Shown here one piece after another: positions 36,699-45,363 of a stretch of DNA of 64,000 nucleotides (positions are counted from its first letter, which is position 1; each line of letters begins with the position of its first letter). The translations under genes and the position numbers were made by a program. The notes beneath the pieces are model-generated. The model was not told the DNA's origin, did not search any database, and worked only from the letters and a program-made list of their open reading frames with translations. The DNA is from Flavobacterium sp. J372 (GTDB lineage Bacteria; Bacteroidota; Bacteroidia; Flavobacteriales; Flavobacteriaceae), in contig NZ_JAJOMZ010000004.1 of assembly GCF_024699965.1 (NCBI RefSeq), forward strand, positions 2,540,001 to 2,604,000. Direction: 5' to 3'.

Positions 36699-37982
36699 CT
36701 AGTAGCGAAGCCACCTGAAAATCTCTTTGTATGTTGGTTTTTTACCGTACATCAGGATTCCGATGCGATAGATTTTTGAAGCAAACCATACCACGCCAAG
36801 GAATGTCCCGAACAATATTGCTATTGATAATAGTAACTGCCACAGCGGCACGCCAAACGGTATACGCATAAGCATCACAATTGGCGATGTAAGCGGAATC
36901 ATCGAGAAAACTGTCGCTACAGTGCCGTGCGGGTCATCTATCACCGTGAAGAAACCTACATATACTCCAAGCATCAGCGGCATTATTATCGGGAAAAGGA
37001 ACTGCTGTGAGTCGGTCTCGCTGTCAACAGCCGCGCCAATTGAAGCATAGAATGAGCTGTAAAGAAAGTACCCACCAATAAAATAAATGATGAAGCCAAT
37101 GAACATGGTAAACAAAGGCAGTTTCAGGAACTCATTTACATATAGCTGCACCCCGCTCATTGCCGCCTGTGAAACCTCCTGCTGTGGCGGAGTGCCCATC
37201 TGTACATTGAATACTGATGTCAAGACTGTAAAGAGCGTTAATCCCAAAACAGCCCAGATAATAAACTGTAGTATCCCCGCAAGTGATGTACCGATAATCT
37301 TGCCCATCATTAGCTGGAAAGGCTTTACCGATGATATGATAATTTCAATGATACGGCTGGTTTTTTCTTCTATCACGCTGCGCATCACCATGTTCCCATA
37401 AATAATGATGAACATCATGATAAAATAGCCACAGCCACCGCCGATGATTATCTTGATAAGGTTGGCTTCTTTAAACGTTTCTTCACCGGAGAACTTGCTT
37501 AGGTGGATGTCTGACTTTGTTTTTGCCTGTTCAATTTTGTCATAATCAAATCCAAGTTCTTTAAAATTGCTTTTGGTGAGCTTGTCGTCTATGACTTCTT
37601 CAACGCCGTTTACAATGTCAAGGTCAGGGCTATCGTTAGTGATGAACTGAACTTTTGTTGCAAGGTCTTTAGCACTGATATTTTCGGGCACGTACAGCAT
37701 ACCTTCATAACCTTCAGATGCATGTTTCTTGGCTACTTCATAAGGCATGGCCGATACATCTTCATATTTTATCTTTTCTGTTGATTTAAGGTCGCTCTTC
37801 AGCAGTCCGTTTTTATCATGTATCGCAACTTTTGAAACCTCATCGGCATTTACATTGGCAAGATACCCAATAAGCACTGCCATGGCTACCATTAATAGCG
37901 GACTAAGGAATGTCATTACTATGAACGATTTATTACGCACCTTGGCGTTGAATTCCCTTTTTATGATTAAAGACAGGCTCAT
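36699..37982 (-). CDS. ABC-2 type permease (NatB-like)
   Basis: 427 residues. One helix at the N-terminus (SFIVMTFLSPLLMVAMAVLIG) is followed by a soluble periplasmic-type loop and at least five C-terminal helices (FIMMFIIIYGNMVMRSVIEEKTSRI, ILQFIIWAVLGLTLFTVL, LFTMFIGFIIYFIGGYFLYS and others). The EEKTSRIIEIIISSVKPFQLMMGK segment is the ABC-2 coupling region. It pairs with the ATPase immediately upstream, overlapping it by one base in TAATG, so the two form one transporter. Substrate unknown; NatAB exports Na+ in Bacillus. Confidence 0.9.
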   Translation of the reverse strand: MSLSLIIKREFNAKVRNKSFIVMTFLSPLLMVAMAVLIGYLANVNADEVSKVAIHDKNGLLKSDLKSTEKIKYEDVSAMPYEVAKKHASEGYEGMLYVPENISAKDLATKVQFITNDSPDLDIVNGVEEVIDDKLTKSNFKELGFDYDKIEQAKTKSDIHLSKFSGEETFKEANLIKIIIGGGCGYFIMMFIIIYGNMVMRSVIEEKTSRIIEIIISSVKPFQLMMGKIIGTSLAGILQFIIWAVLGLTLFTVLTSVFNVQMGTPPQQEVSQAAMSGVQLYVNEFLKLPLFTMFIGFIIYFIGGYFLYSSFYASIGAAVDSETDSQQFLFPIIMPLMLGVYVGFFTVIDDPHGTVATVFSMIPLTSPIVMLMRIPFGVPLWQLLLSIAILFGTFLGVVWFASKIYRIGILMYGKKPTYKEIFRWLRY

Positions 37983-38914
37983 TATTTCTTGCTTACAGTT
38001 TGGATGAATATATCGTTCACACTCGGTATCTTCTCAACGAAATAGGTCACGTCGCCTTGTGCCATTAGATATTGCAGCAGCTCGCGCGATGTTTTTCCTT
38101 CCGGTAAAGCTATTTCAAGTTTCACCTCATCATCAAGTGTCTTAAAATTAGCCTGCTGAGATGTGTATTGTGTAGTGGCCATGTGTGCAAAGAAACGTTC
38201 TATGCCATCGGGCACAATGCCAACCTCATATGTGCGGCTGCGGTACTGGCGCTTCACTTCGCCCAACGCACCTTCAATCAATTTGTTGGAACGATGAATC
38301 AAAGCAATATGGTCACACATATCCTCTACACTTTCCATTCGGTGGGTTGAAAAGATTACGGATGTGCCTTTGTCGCGCAATTCCATAATTTCATCTTTAA
38401 TGATGTTGGCGTTAACAGGATCAAACCCGCTGAAAGGTTCGTCAAGTATTAGTAATTTAGGCTTGTGCAGTACAGTAACCACAAACTGGATCTTCTGTGC
38501 CATACCTTTAGACAATTCCTGTATCTTTTTGTTCCACCAGCCTTGTATCTCCAGCTTTTCAAACCAGTATTCCAGCTGTTCCTTCGCTTCCTTTTTGGTG
38601 AGGCCTTTCAGCTGGGCCAGGTAAAGCGCCTGCTCGCCCACCTTCATGGTCTTGTAAAGTCCGCGCTCTTCGGGCATATAGCCAATGTGGCTTATATGCT
38701 TTGGCTCAAGCTTTTCCCCGTCAAGGAAAACCTCGCCTGAGTCGGGCATTGTAATCTGGTTGATGATGCGTATAAGTGATGTCTTTCCGGCACCGTTTGG
38801 CCCAAGCAGGCCATATATACTGCCGCGCGGCACCTGTAAAGAAACGTTGTTGAGCGCGGTGTAATCGCCGTACTGCTTCACAACATTCTTTACCTCGAGT
38901 ATTGGTGTTGTCAT
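37982..38914 (-). CDS. ABC transporter ATPase (NatA-like)
   Basis: 310 residues, one ATPase domain: Walker A GPNGAGKTS (about 39), Q-loop GYMPEERG, signature LSKGMAQK, Walker B LLILDEPFSG and the switch His in STHRMES. The C-terminal about 70 residues are a DUF4162-like region. The signature is LSKGM, a usual variant in this subfamily. Stop TAA and the ATG of the permease overlap by one base. Confidence 0.93.
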   Translation of the reverse strand: MTTPILEVKNVVKQYGDYTALNNVSLQVPRGSIYGLLGPNGAGKTSLIRIINQITMPDSGEVFLDGEKLEPKHISHIGYMPEERGLYKTMKVGEQALYLAQLKGLTKKEAKEQLEYWFEKLEIQGWWNKKIQELSKGMAQKIQFVVTVLHKPKLLILDEPFSGFDPVNANIIKDEIMELRDKGTSVIFSTHRMESVEDMCDHIALIHRSNKLIEGALGEVKRQYRSRTYEVGIVPDGIERFFAHMATTQYTSQQANFKTLDDEVKLEIALPEGKTSRELLQYLMAQGDVTYFVEKIPSVNDIFIQTVSKK

Positions 38915-39013
38915 TTTGTTTTATTGTGATTGTAAAAATAAGATAATATGGCGTAATAACAGCCGTGATGTTACATTCTCTTGAGCAGAATCGCGCGGAA
39001 TAGCTGACATAAT

Positions 39014-39048
39014 AAAAAAACCCACCCTTAACTTGCGAAAAGGATGGG
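39014..39048 (-). terminator. Second terminator downstream of dnaJ
   Basis: On the minus strand CCCATCCTT and AAGGGTGGG can pair with one G-U, followed by seven T (A run 39014-39020 on the plus strand). Moderate stem; it backs up the hairpin at 39070. Confidence 0.6.
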
Positions 39049-39069
39049 AAAAATTGCTATGAAAAAGAA

Positions 39070-39095
39070 AAATTCACTAGTATGCTAGTGAATTT
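39070..39095 (-). terminator. dnaJ terminator hairpin
   Basis: AAATTCACTAG (39070-39080) pairs exactly with CTAGTGAATTT (39085-39095), loop TATG; on the minus strand a T-rich stretch follows. The frame as read runs into this hairpin, whereas the corrected dnaJ stop at 39120-39122 lies before it. Confidence 0.75.
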
Positions 39096-39119
39096 CAAAT
39101 GTATAATTTTTTTCTTAAA

Positions 39120-40252
39120 CTATGAAAACATATCCTTAACTTTTTCAAAAAAGATTTATCACTTTTTTCAGGGTTTGGGATAAAGTTTTCGTCTGTAAGA
39201 GATTTCTCAAAAAACTGACGCTGTTCTTTAGTCAGTGTCTTTGGTGTCCAGACATTTACATGTACCAGCAAATCACCATTGCCATAGCCATTGAGGCTAG
39301 GTATGCCCTTGCCTTTCAGCCTTAATATTTTACCTGACTGGATGCCTTCTTCAAGCTTGATGCGGACTTTGCCGTTTACAGCCTCAATATCTTTAGAAAC
39401 ACCAAGTGCAGCTTCAGCGAAGCTTATGTACAGGTCAAGGTGAAGGTTCTCGCCTTCGCGTTTAAGGGTTGCGTGTTCGATTTCCTGAATCACTACAATA
39501 AGGTCACCCGGTATACTGTTGCTGCCCGGTGCATCATTGCCCTTGCCTGAAACTTTTAGCTGCATGCCATCGGCTACGCCGCCAGGTATCTTGATTGATA
39601 CTGTTTCATCTTCCATCACCATACCCTGTGCGTCGGCATGGTTGGGTTTGCTCTCAATTATCTGGCCTGTACCGCCACAAACATGGCAGGTTGAGGCGCT
39701 CTGCATACGGCCCAGAATAGTATTGGTTACCTTCATCACCTGGCCCGTACCGTTACAGGTAGAGCATGTTTTGAATGAAACCCCTTTAGCCTGAACTTTG
39801 CGCTTTACCTTCACTTTCTTTTCAACGCCGTTGGCAATTTCATCAAGCGTCATTTTTACCTTAATGCGAAGGTTGCTGCCTTTCATGCGGCGCTGGCCTG
39901 CACCGCCGCCAAAACCGCCAAAGCCGCCGCTGAAACCGCCACCGCCAAACGCACTGCCGAAAATGTCACCAAACTGGCTGAAAATATCATCCATGTTCAT
40001 GTGGTGGCCGCCGCCAAAACCGCCCGCACCGTCAAATGCTGCATGGCCATACTGGTCATAACGTGCTTTTTTGTCAGGGTCGCTAAGTACCTCATAGGCT
40101 TCTGCCGCAAGCTTAAAGTTTTCTTCAGCCGCTTTGTCGCCCGGGTTTTTGTCAGGGTGGTACTCAATAGCCTTTTTACGGTAAGCCTTTTTAATCTGCT
40201 CAGCCGTAGCGCTCTTATCTATACCCAGTATTTCGTAAAAATCTTTTTTCAT
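39120..40252 (-). CDS. dnaJ: Chaperone DnaJ with one zinc site, 3' frameshift
   Basis: Hsp40 co-chaperone of DnaK. J domain with HPD at residues 32-34, a long Gly/Phe region (about 75-120), then a zinc region with only two CxxCxGxG repeats (Cys 163/166 and 189/192) where E. coli has four, and the C-terminal substrate-binding domain. The frame as read continues past the run of six A at 39147-39152 and stops at 39095 with an odd basic tail. Adding one base gives the normal flavobacterial ending DKSFFEKVKDMFS and a stop at 39120-39122 (377 residues). Co-transcribed with grpE 22 bases upstream. Confidence 0.9.
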
Positions 40253-40274
40253 TTTGCAATGGATTATACCAATA

Positions 40275-40874
40275 TTAGTTACCGATAACCACTTTCGGGA
40301 AACGGATTATCTTATCGCCAAGCTTGTAGCCTTTTTCTACAACATCTACCACCTTGCCTTTCAGGTCATCACCGGCAGGAATCTGGGTAATGGCTTCGGC
40401 AAAATCAGCATCAAAAGCATCGCCCGCTTTTATATCAACAAGCTCAAGCCCTTTTGAAGCCAGCGTGTCACGAAGCTTGTTGTGAATAAGTTCAACACCC
40501 TTAAGCAACGCTTCATCTTCCGATTTTGCAATTTGCGCCAGTGCCCTGTCAAAATCATCCATTACAGGCAGCAGCGCCTGAAGCACTTCCTGGTTTGCTG
40601 TTTTAAAAAGCTCAAGCCTTTCTTTTGATGTACGTTTTTTGTAATTCTCAAACTCGGCAAACAAACGAAGGAATTTGTCTTTTTCTTTTGCCAGATCTTC
40701 CTCAAGCTTAGCCTCCCTGCTTAGTTCTTCAGCAGCAGGCATTTCCGGCGCAGCAGCATCGGCTGATTCAGTTTGTGTATCTTCAGTTGTGTTAATTACC
40801 TCATCCTGTGTCAGGTCTTTGTCTTTTGTTTCAGCATTTTCCTGGCTCATATTCTTAAATATTTTCTTGAACAT
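40275..40874 (-). CDS. grpE: Nucleotide exchange factor GrpE
   Basis: About 199 residues. GrpE exchanges ADP for ATP on DnaK. An acidic N-terminus rich in Glu, Thr and Asp leads into a long coiled coil (LEEDLAKEKDKFLRLFAEFENYKKRTSKERLEL) and the C-terminal four-helix and beta head (GVELIHNKLRDTLASKGLELVDI, PAGDDLKGKVVDVVEKGYKLGDKIIRFPKVVIG). The ATG at 40874 (MFKKIFKNMSQE) is chosen; the ATG at 40850 (MSQENAET) is a possible alternative. A TACTTTTG promoter box lies at 40908-40915. The dnaJ gene follows 22 bases later. Confidence 0.92.
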   Translation of the reverse strand: MFKKIFKNMSQENAETKDKDLTQDEVINTTEDTQTESADAAAPEMPAAEELSREAKLEEDLAKEKDKFLRLFAEFENYKKRTSKERLELFKTANQEVLQALLPVMDDFDRALAQIAKSEDEALLKGVELIHNKLRDTLASKGLELVDIKAGDAFDADFAEAITQIPAGDDLKGKVVDVVEKGYKLGDKIIRFPKVVIGN

Positions 40875-40907
40875 TATTTGTTTCGCGTGTATTCGCAAAC
40901 GTGGGTG

Positions 40908-40915
40908 CAAAAGTA
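40908..40915 (-). promoter_or_regulatory. TAnnTTTG -7 box of the grpE-dnaJ operon
   Basis: TACTTTTG on the minus strand, 33 bases upstream of ATG 40874. No CIRCE-like inverted repeat is visible, so I see no sign of HrcA control. Confidence 0.55.
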
Positions 40916-40996
40916 TTGCCAAAACATGGAAAATGCCACTTTGTCACCGTGTTTTTTATAACAGGTGAAAATTTTACAGACTATAAGTTTATGCAA

Positions 40997-41905
40997 TTAA
41001 ACTTTAAGCGCGCTTTTTACGGCTTTTTCAAGTGAAAGATAACGGAACTGGAAACCGCTGTCGAGTATTTTTCGTGCGCTAACATTCTGGCTTGACAGTA
41101 AAAGGATATGCATTTCGCCAAGTGCCAGCTGTAAAACAAATGAGGGAATATTCGGCATGAAATAAGGCTTATCCAGCACATCCGCAATAGTTTTCATTAA
41201 AGTATTTTGTGATACGGGGTATGGCGCCACGGCGTTATATACACCTTCCAGCTCTTCTGTAAGTATATAGTAATAAATATGTACCAGGTCGCGAATGTGA
41301 ATCCATGACTGGTATTGCTCGCCATCTCCAAATGCGGCGCCAAGTCCGAATTTTACCGGCTTAGCCATTTCAGGAAGCGCACCGCCCTTGCCTGATAGCA
41401 CAAGGCCTGTACGTACTTTAGCTACTGAAATACCAAGACGTTCAATTTGCGACACAGCCTCTTCCCATTTTTGGGTTACTTTTCCTAAAAATGATGTATC
41501 AACAGCTGTGTTATCTTCAGAATATACTTCTGTGCGGCTGTCAGGGTAGATGCCAATAGCCGATGCACTGATAAATTGTTTAACCTCGTGCTTTGTGTTT
41601 TTTAGCACATTATAAAGCATGTTGGTTGAAATAATGCGGCTTTCCAATATCTCCTGCTTGTATTTTTCAGTCCAGCGTTTAGAGATTGTAGCTCCGGCAA
41701 GGTGTATTACAGCGTCAACACCCTCAAGTGCAGATTCGTCTATTTCACCTTTGTCAGGATTCCAGAGATAGCCGTTGTATCGTTCTTCGTTTTGTATCTT
41801 ATCTTCTGCAGTAGTGAGATAATTTATATGTATGCCTTTTTTCAGCAGGAGCGAAACCAATTCTGTCCCGATCAAACCTGTAGCCCCCGTGATAAGAACT
41901 TTCAT
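40997..41905 (-). CDS. TIGR01777 family sugar-nucleotide-epimerase-like protein
   Basis: 302 residues of extended SDR fold: N-terminal GATGLIG (about 8-14) for NAD(P), the DAVIHLAGA segment, the SASAIGIYPD segment in the place of the catalytic YxxxK block, and the TIGR01777 C-terminal domain starting at PNIPSFVLQLALGEM (about 250). E. coli YfcH and human SDR39U1 are relatives with unknown reactions. Start at ATG 41905; a promoter box is 12 bases upstream. Confidence 0.92.
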   Translation of the reverse strand: MKVLITGATGLIGTELVSLLLKKGIHINYLTTAEDKIQNEERYNGYLWNPDKGEIDESALEGVDAVIHLAGATISKRWTEKYKQEILESRIISTNMLYNVLKNTKHEVKQFISASAIGIYPDSRTEVYSEDNTAVDTSFLGKVTQKWEEAVSQIERLGISVAKVRTGLVLSGKGGALPEMAKPVKFGLGAAFGDGEQYQSWIHIRDLVHIYYYILTEELEGVYNAVAPYPVSQNTLMKTIADVLDKPYFMPNIPSFVLQLALGEMHILLLSSQNVSARKILDSGFQFRYLSLEKAVKSALKV

Positions 41906-41917
41906 AACTTTTTTTCC

Positions 41918-41925
41918 CAAATTTA
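41918..41925 (-). promoter_or_regulatory. TAnnTTTG -7 box of the TIGR01777 gene
   Basis: TAAATTTG on the minus strand, 12 bases upstream of ATG 41905. Confidence 0.5.
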
Positions 41926-41986
41926 GCGAGGCAAACGGCAAACAAAAGTTAATATTCAGGCGTTTAACAGCATTTTATGAACAATG

Positions 41987-42442
41987 CTACTGTTTTACCT
42001 TCAATGTCCATTCAAAACTGAACTGAGATACAATATCGCCCTGTTCATCTATTCCCTGGCTTTCCAGCCAGACTGTCTGCCCATCACCTGTAGCTACAGC
42101 CTTTTCAATTACGTCGCTAATCACATTTCCTTGCGTACATGTAAAGGTAATCCTGCCACGTGCCTTCTTGCTAAAAGAGCTTTTATTGGTAGCTACCAGC
42201 ATTGAGATGTTTTTACGGCTCAACTTTATGTGATACATCACCAGTGCACCTGTAGTGAGCTCTGCCGCCATAGCCTGCACTGCAAAATACATTGAATTAA
42301 AAGGGTTTTGGTTAAACCAGCTGTGCTTTACAGCGGCAATACACTTTTCGGTTGTAATATTTTTAACCCTGACCCCGCTCCAAAAAGCAGACGGAAGTTT
42401 GAAGAACAAAAACACATTAAGTTTGGCAGAAGTAAATTGCAT
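41987..42442 (-). CDS. DUF4442 protein, hot-dog thioesterase-like
   Basis: 151 residues of the DUF4442 hot-dog fold, related to thioesterases: an N-terminal FKLPSAFWSGVRVKNI, HSWFNQNPFNSMYFAVQAMAAELTTG and closing strands (GRITFTCTQG, VWLESQGIDEQGD). In thioesterases an Asp or Glu near NPFNSMYFAVQAMAAE would polarise the water; here the Glu of AAELTTG is the candidate. No assigned substrate. Upstream sequence has only a near match (TATCTTCG) to the -7 box. Confidence 0.87.
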   Translation of the reverse strand: MQFTSAKLNVFLFFKLPSAFWSGVRVKNITTEKCIAAVKHSWFNQNPFNSMYFAVQAMAAELTTGALVMYHIKLSRKNISMLVATNKSSFSKKARGRITFTCTQGNVISDVIEKAVATGDGQTVWLESQGIDEQGDIVSQFSFEWTLKVKQ

Positions 42443-42559
42443 AATACACTGTATTTATACGAAGATACGTAAAATATAATAGTATGCACGCATATTTTAT
42501 ATTGTTAAAATTATGTTAAATATAGGTACTTTGTATTGCATAGTATCTGACAAAAGAAA

Positions 42560-42567
42560 TATATTTG
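42560..42567 (+). promoter_or_regulatory. TAnnTTTG -7 box of the DUF4870 gene
   Basis: TATATTTG, 31 bases upstream of ATG 42599. Confidence 0.52.
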
Positions 42568-42598
42568 CATAGAATATTAATAGCTAATAGCATCTACT

Positions 42599-43051
42599 AT
42601 GGAAACTACAGCAAACAAAAACACAGCAACACTAATACATCTAAGCGCCTTAAGCCAGTATTTTATTCCGCTAGGCAGTATAATCTTTCCTGTGCTGATA
42701 TGGAGCATGCGCAAAAACGATTCAGCTTTTGTTGACCACAACGGCAAACAAGCCATCAACTTTCACCTGAGCCTGTTTGTATATACAGTGATATTCCTAA
42801 TGCTCGCAGTTCCCTTTGCTGTGATAGGCATCATCAATAATATTAATTTTTCTGTGAGTCAGGGCTTTGAAGAAACCATTGAACATTTTGCCATTGGCAA
42901 TATTGGCACCATCACATTTATAGGTGTTATTGCTACTGCATTATTTGCAGTGTTTAAAATAGCTGAGTTTATACTCATTATATATGCCGCTGTAAAAAAC
43001 AGTAACGGCCAGGACTACACCTACCCTTTTGCAATCAAATTTTTAAAATAA
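42599..43051 (+). CDS. DUF4870 membrane protein
   Basis: 150 residues with four predicted helices; family signature around LIHLSALSQYFIPLGSIIFPVLIW and DHNGKQAINFHLSLFVY, in which HLSAL and the Asn-Phe-x-Leu block are conserved. These proteins resemble small Tic20-like membrane proteins of unknown function. The reading continues with helices around LMLAVPFAVIGIINNI and ILIIYAAVKN. It precedes the heptamer repeat and the PadR-PspC module; similar proteins often lie near PadR-PspC genes in Bacteroidota. Confidence 0.87.
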   Translation: METTANKNTATLIHLSALSQYFIPLGSIIFPVLIWSMRKNDSAFVDHNGKQAINFHLSLFVYTVIFLMLAVPFAVIGIINNINFSVSQGFEETIEHFAIGNIGTITFIGVIATALFAVFKIAEFILIIYAAVKNSNGQDYTYPFAIKFLK

Positions 43052-43074
43052 GAGTTTCAATCATCAATCAAATC

Positions 43075-43179
43075 ATCATCAATCATCAATCATCAATCAT
43101 CAATCATCAATCATCAATCATCAATCATCAATCATCAATCATCAATCATCAATCATCAATCATCAATCATCAATCATCA
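43075..43179. repeat. Heptanucleotide tandem repeat, 15 copies
   Basis: The unit ATCATCA is repeated 15 times without a mismatch (105 bases), with imperfect copies before (from about 43055) and a partial copy after. Seven is not a multiple of three, and there is no gene across it. It lies between the DUF4870 gene and the PadR gene, 110 bases upstream of the PadR start. Slipped-strand changes in copy number are likely; whether they affect promoter spacing is inference. Confidence 0.9.
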
Positions 43180-43288
43180 ATCAAAAAACGGACATTATGA
43201 ACAGACAGACATCACACCCTCCCCCAAAGCGGGGCACAGCACAAGGGACTAAGGAACAAGTGTTTAATGCATTAAGAAAAAGAAGACC

Positions 43289-43621
43289 ATGAATATCGAA
43301 AATACAAAAGCCCAAATGCGCAAAGGTATTTTGGAGTTCTGCATACTATCGGTGCTGAAAGAAAAAGACGCCTATACATCAGAAATCCTGGATACGCTTA
43401 AAAACGCAAAGATGCTTGTGGTAGAGGGCACAGTTTACCCACTGCTCACAAGGCTAAAGAACGACGGACTGCTAAACTACCGTTGGGAAGAATCAACATC
43501 GGGGCCGCCCCGCAAATATTACGGGCTCACCGAGCAAGGACAAGAATTTTTAAATGAATTAAATGTTACCTGGACAGAACTATCTGATGCGGTACATACC
43601 ATAACCAGCCAAAACGCATAA
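43289..43621 (+). CDS. PadR family transcriptional regulator
   Basis: 110 residues, a winged helix: AQMRKGILEFCILSVLKEKDAYTSEIL, TVYPLLTRLKNDGLLNYRWEE, RKYYGLTEQGQEFL. The short C-terminal part supports the dimer form typical of PadR subfamily 2. In Bacteroidota such a gene is usually the first gene of a PspC-GIN row and is thought to repress its own operon. The stop is three bases before the next start. Confidence 0.92.
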   Translation: MNIENTKAQMRKGILEFCILSVLKEKDAYTSEILDTLKNAKMLVVEGTVYPLLTRLKNDGLLNYRWEESTSGPPRKYYGLTEQGQEFLNELNVTWTELSDAVHTITSQNA

Positions 43622-43624
43622 GCC

Positions 43625-45337
43625 ATGAACAAGACAGTAAGTATAAATTTAGGAGGCCTTTTCTTCCATATAGATGAAGATGCCTACCAGAAACTGAACC
43701 GCTACTTTGACGCGATCAGGAAATCGCTTTCGCCCGACGGCAAAGACGAGATAATGAACGACATTGAGGGCAGGATTGCAGAACTTCTTTCTGAAATGCT
43801 TAAAAATGACAAGCAGGTAGCCGGCATAAAAGAGGTTGACGAGGTGATTGCCGTAATGGGCGAGCCCGAAGACTACTGTATAGACGATGAGCCTGCACAG
43901 GAAAAAAGCTATAACTATACATACCCGACCCCTCCGGTTAAGAAATTTTACCTTGACGGAGACCGCGCCATAGTTGCAGGTGTGTGTGCCGGTATAGGCC
44001 ACTACTTTAGGATAGATCCGCTGTGGGTGCGCATAATTTTCATTGCATCACTTATTTTTACAGGAGGAATGTCTGCAATTGTATATGTGCTTCTGTGGAT
44101 ATTAATACCAAAGGCCGTTACAACTACCGAAAAACTGGAAATGGTGGGTGAACCCATCAATATCTCAAACATTGAGAAAAAGGTAAAGGAAGATATTGAC
44201 CAGCTTGCTTCAAGAATAAACAACTATGACTATGACAAGTTTGGCAATACGGTAGGCAAAGGCGCTGAGCGTGTTGGTAATGCCATAGGCGACGTATTTT
44301 CTGCTATCTTCAGGGTTATTGCTAAAGTAATAGGCGCCATACTGGTAGTAGTTACTGCCGTTTGGCTGGGTACCATGCTGGCGATGCTGATATTTGTATG
44401 TTTCTCTAATACTATGCCCGACCAGGCCTGGTATCCGTTCATGAACGTGCTGAATTATACCGATACCCCGCTGTGGATAATTGCAACGCTCGGTTTCTTC
44501 GCCATAGGCATACCTGTATTCTTCTTGTTCCTGCTTGGCCTTAAGATATTGGTGAGCAACCTTAAACCGATTGGGCAAGTTACACGATATACCTTCCTTG
44601 CCGTATGGATTCTCTCTTTAGCCGGACTGGTTTATTTTGGGCTTAAGCAGGCAACCGAAGTGAGCACCGAAAGCAGGACATCAAAACGTGAAGGCTTATA
44701 CGTAGAACAAAATGATACCCTTTATGTAAAATTCCGCAATAATGATGATTATTCCGAATATGGTGACTTCAGTTTCACACAGGACTCAACCGGCCGCGGC
44801 ATAATCTATTCACGCGACGTAAACTTTTATGTGGAGCGTACCAATGAAGACATGCCATACGTTAAAATTGAAAAATCGGCCTGGGGCAACTCATTAAAAG
44901 ATGCGCGCAAAAGGGCCGAAAGCATAAAATATGGCTATGAAGCAATTGGTAATGAGTTGATACTTGACGATTATCTGCTGCTTGGGAATGAAAATAAATT
45001 CCGCGACCAAAAGGTAAATGTGTATCTTTACTTACCTGAAGGAACCAAGTTTAAGCCGGACAACAAAATGCAGTACCATGACATGACTGACAACTCATTC
45101 TTCGACCTGTGGTTTGATAATGACCAGTATATTTATGAGATGGGCAAGCAAAATGTAAAATGCCTCAATTGCCCCGAAGAGCGGAATGATGATGAAGATA
45201 ATGAGCATGACAGCTATGAGCATATACATTCACAAGGCGGGAATATAAATTATGAAGATGAAAATGTAAACCTGAAGGTTGACATAAAGAACGACAGCAT
45301 CAACATAAAAACGAGTTCTAAAACCAGGAGGAGATAA
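43625..45337 (+). CDS. PspC-domain membrane protein
   Basis: 570 residues. An N-terminal soluble part of about 110 residues (INLGGLFFHIDEDAYQKLNRYF, MNDIEGRIAELLSEML) is followed by a PspC domain (about 112-170: YLDGDRAIVAGVCAGIGHYFRIDPLWVRIIFI), several helices and a long C-terminal extracytoplasmic part rich in Asp and Asn (FRNNDDYSEYGDFSF). PspC in E. coli senses membrane stress. Encoded with a PadR repressor and GIN proteins; a stress-response role is inference. Confidence 0.9.
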   Translation: MNKTVSINLGGLFFHIDEDAYQKLNRYFDAIRKSLSPDGKDEIMNDIEGRIAELLSEMLKNDKQVAGIKEVDEVIAVMGEPEDYCIDDEPAQEKSYNYTYPTPPVKKFYLDGDRAIVAGVCAGIGHYFRIDPLWVRIIFIASLIFTGGMSAIVYVLLWILIPKAVTTTEKLEMVGEPINISNIEKKVKEDIDQLASRINNYDYDKFGNTVGKGAERVGNAIGDVFSAIFRVIAKVIGAILVVVTAVWLGTMLAMLIFVCFSNTMPDQAWYPFMNVLNYTDTPLWIIATLGFFAIGIPVFFLFLLGLKILVSNLKPIGQVTRYTFLAVWILSLAGLVYFGLKQATEVSTESRTSKREGLYVEQNDTLYVKFRNNDDYSEYGDFSFTQDSTGRGIIYSRDVNFYVERTNEDMPYVKIEKSAWGNSLKDARKRAESIKYGYEAIGNELILDDYLLLGNENKFRDQKVNVYLYLPEGTKFKPDNKMQYHDMTDNSFFDLWFDNDQYIYEMGKQNVKCLNCPEERNDDEDNEHDSYEHIHSQGGNINYEDENVNLKVDIKNDSINIKTSSKTRRR

Positions 45338-45363
45338 AATTTAAACCAATAAAAACAACCAAT

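Noticed and set aside
43055..43190. Repeat array as a CRISPR
   Set aside because: The seven-base unit is directly repeated without spacers, and no cas gene is near, so it is a simple tandem repeat.
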